In this document: piece after piece, positions 63,079 to 64,000 of the stretch
Position numbering within the stretch: the first letter of the stretch is position 1
How the letters are laid out: every line of letters starts with the position of its first letter
Source: DAOUKH01 sp965207995
GTDB lineage: Bacteria; Chloroflexota; Dehalococcoidia; SHYB01
DNA length: 64,000 bases
Reading direction: 5' to 3'
Assembly (NCBI GenBank): GCA_965207995.1
Contig: OZ242299.1
Span: 2,480,001 to 2,544,000, forward strand
Notes under the pieces: generated by a model
What the model was told of the DNA's origin: nothing
Databases searched by the model: none
The model's input: only the letters and a program-made list of their open reading frames with translations
Translations under genes and position numbers: made by a program

Positions 63079-63686
63079 TCCAGCCGCGGGGTGATGTCGG
63101 TGAAGGTGGGGTCGTCCCACTCGCCGCCGCCGTGGTAGCCGCTTGAGAGACGGAAGTAGCTGCCGATGAGGCCCGCCCGGTCGTGGTCGCCCAGGGCCTG
63201 CCACAGGGCCACCGCCTTGGTGGGGAACATGCGGTTGGAGTAGATGATGTGGAGCGCGGCCCCCGGCTTGAGCAGCCGGTTGACCTCGGCGAAGGTCTCG
63301 ACGGGCCGCGTCATGTACTGGACGGAGACGGCCACCGCCGCCGCATCGAACTCCCCGTCGCCGAACGGCAGCGCCGGCTCGGCGTTCAGATCGTGGACGA
63401 CGCGCTCGGTGAGCTGCGGGTTCTCGTCGAGCTCGACGCGGTTCAGGCCGAGGCCGGTTACCCGGCTGAGCGCGACGTCGTCCGGGAGATGCGAGCGCCA
63501 GCTGCTCATGAGATCGATGAAGGCCCCGCCGGCGGGCAGGACTTGGCGGTAATAGCCCCGCAGCGCCTCGATGGCGTAGTCGTCGATGTGGACGACGAGG
63601 CGGGGCTCGCGGTAGAAGAGCGGGTCGTCCGACTCGTCGGCGCGCCGGAACGCGCCCTGAGGGTACGGCGAGGCGGGGCCGGTCAC
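63033..63686 (-). CDS. SAM-dependent methyltransferase (Methyltransf_11-like)
   Basis: 217 residues from GTG 63686; the open frame further upstream overlaps the preceding hydrolase and has no similarity. 'VLPAGGAFIDLMSSWRSHLP' is a modified motif I, 'LPFGDGEFDAAAVAVSVQYM' is the usual motif around strand 4, and 'VNRLLKPGAALHIIYSNRMF' follows. A small-molecule substrate is likely. It lies 13 bases after the metallo-hydrolase gene. Its 3' end is duplicated at 61178. Confidence 0.8.
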   Translation of the reverse strand: MTGPASPYPQGAFRRADESDDPLFYREPRLVVHIDDYAIEALRGYYRQVLPAGGAFIDLMSSWRSHLPDDVALSRVTGLGLNRVELDENPQLTERVVHDLNAEPALPFGDGEFDAAAVAVSVQYMTRPVETFAEVNRLLKPGAALHIIYSNRMFPTKAVALWQALGDHDRAGLIGSYFRLSSGYHGGGEWDDPTFTDITPRLDFPTDPLYVVAARKR

Positions 63687-63699
63687 GAGGGCCGCCGCG

Positions 63700-64000
63700 C
63701 TACGGGATCCAGAGCTGGCTGCGCGTCCCGACGAACGGGTTGTGCGTCTTCTCGTGCTCGATGGAGGTCTGGGGCCCGTGGCCGGGCAGCACCACCGTCG
63801 CGCCGTCGAGATCGAAGAGCCGCTCGCGGATGCTGGCGATGAGGGCTTCCTGACTGCTGCCGGGGAAGTCGGTGCGCCCCACGCTGCCATTGAAGAGGGT
63901 GTCCCCGGCGAAGAGGAAGTCTTCGGCGTGGAAACAGATGCTCCCCATCGTGTGGCCCGGCGTCTCGATGACCTTCACCGTGACGCCGCCCACTTGGTAC
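63700..64000 (-). CDS. MBL-fold hydrolase, glyoxalase II/YcbL-like (5' end outside window)
   Basis: About 100 C-terminal residues: 'VIETPGHTMGSICFHAED' (metal His), 'FAGDTLFNGSVGRTDFPG' (bridging Asp) and 'VVLPGHGPQTSIEHEKTHNP' (metal His). The GRTDFPG and 'SIEHEKTHNP' pieces are typical of YcbL-like hydroxyacylglutathione/thioester hydrolases. The N-terminal HxHxDH motif lies beyond the window. Confidence 0.88.
   Translation of the reverse strand, partial: YQVGGVTVKVIETPGHTMGSICFHAEDFLFAGDTLFNGSVGRTDFPGSSQEALIASIRERLFDLDGATVVLPGHGPQTSIEHEKTHNPFVGTRSQLWIP

Overview
The window is a piece of a high-GC bacterial chromosome, coding on both strands with short intergenic gaps. The end of the spc/alpha ribosomal operon, many acyl-CoA dehydrogenases, amidohydrolases and short-chain dehydrogenases, a zinc-type ribosomal protein S4, a short-form adenylate kinase and a potassium-type membrane pyrophosphatase together suggest an environmental Chloroflexota (Dehalococcoidia/SAR202-like) genome. 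That placement is an inference from gene content; no 16S rRNA gene is present.

Layout. 1-7405 (+): secY (3' end), adk, map, infA, rpmJ, rpsM, rpsK, rpsD, rpoA, rplQ, truA, rplM, rpsI. RpoA and especially L13 carry long charged C-terminal tails. 7432-7796: dispersed palindromic repeats. 16550-7794 (-): a methionine-cycle operon, mtnA-mtnP-rhodanese-ahcY-metK, running on into phosphohexomutase, phosphosugar isomerase and an acyl-CoA dehydrogenase. A promoter, a structured leader and an intrinsic terminator precede mtnA, which looks like an attenuator or riboswitch I cannot assign to a known class. 16920-18458: mutM, degenerate repeats and a small membrane-anchored protein. 18486-21217 (-): a large N6-adenine DNA methyltransferase whose frame breaks at a C10 homopolymer. 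21587-25995 (-): a catabolic set (zinc alcohol dehydrogenase, PPOX flavoprotein, metallo-hydrolase, zinc-ribbon membrane protein, ThDP enzyme). 26246-31000: SirB1-like protein, GDPD, a toxin-antitoxin pair with a frameshifted toxin, EVE protein, tRNA-Glu, argC, nth. 31070-36862 (+): TldD/TldE, a HEAT-repeat protein and a Met-rich VWA protein.

36907-43474 (+) is the most unusual metabolic region: amidohydrolase, SRPBCC protein, four consecutive genes carrying six copies of one EthD/dimeric alpha-beta-barrel-like domain, then two acyl-CoA dehydrogenases with complementary missing motifs flanking a cysteine-less YHS-like protein. 43483-58515 is mixed: SDR, 2-hydroxyacid dehydrogenase, EEP-family phosphatase/nuclease, gltX, gmk, thioesterase, D-aminoacylase-like amidohydrolase, a beta-oxidation-like trio, ruvX, aldo/keto reductase, aroE and an MFS transporter. 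58653-60776 (+) is hppA with a clear promoter and terminator.

61178-63078 holds a small AT-richer module: a ribbon-helix-helix protein, a DNA methyltransferase and a convergent putative restriction endonuclease. It is flanked by 47-bp direct repeats (45/47 identical) that are copies of the 3' end of the methyltransferase gene at 63033-63686. This is the expected footprint of a type II restriction-modification unit that inserted with a long target duplication. A remnant of a PIN toxin gene appears to end at the same left junction.

At least seven copies of a 65-90 bp repeat and about seven short palindromes with variable cores are scattered between genes. Two of them supply the stop codon of the neighbouring gene.
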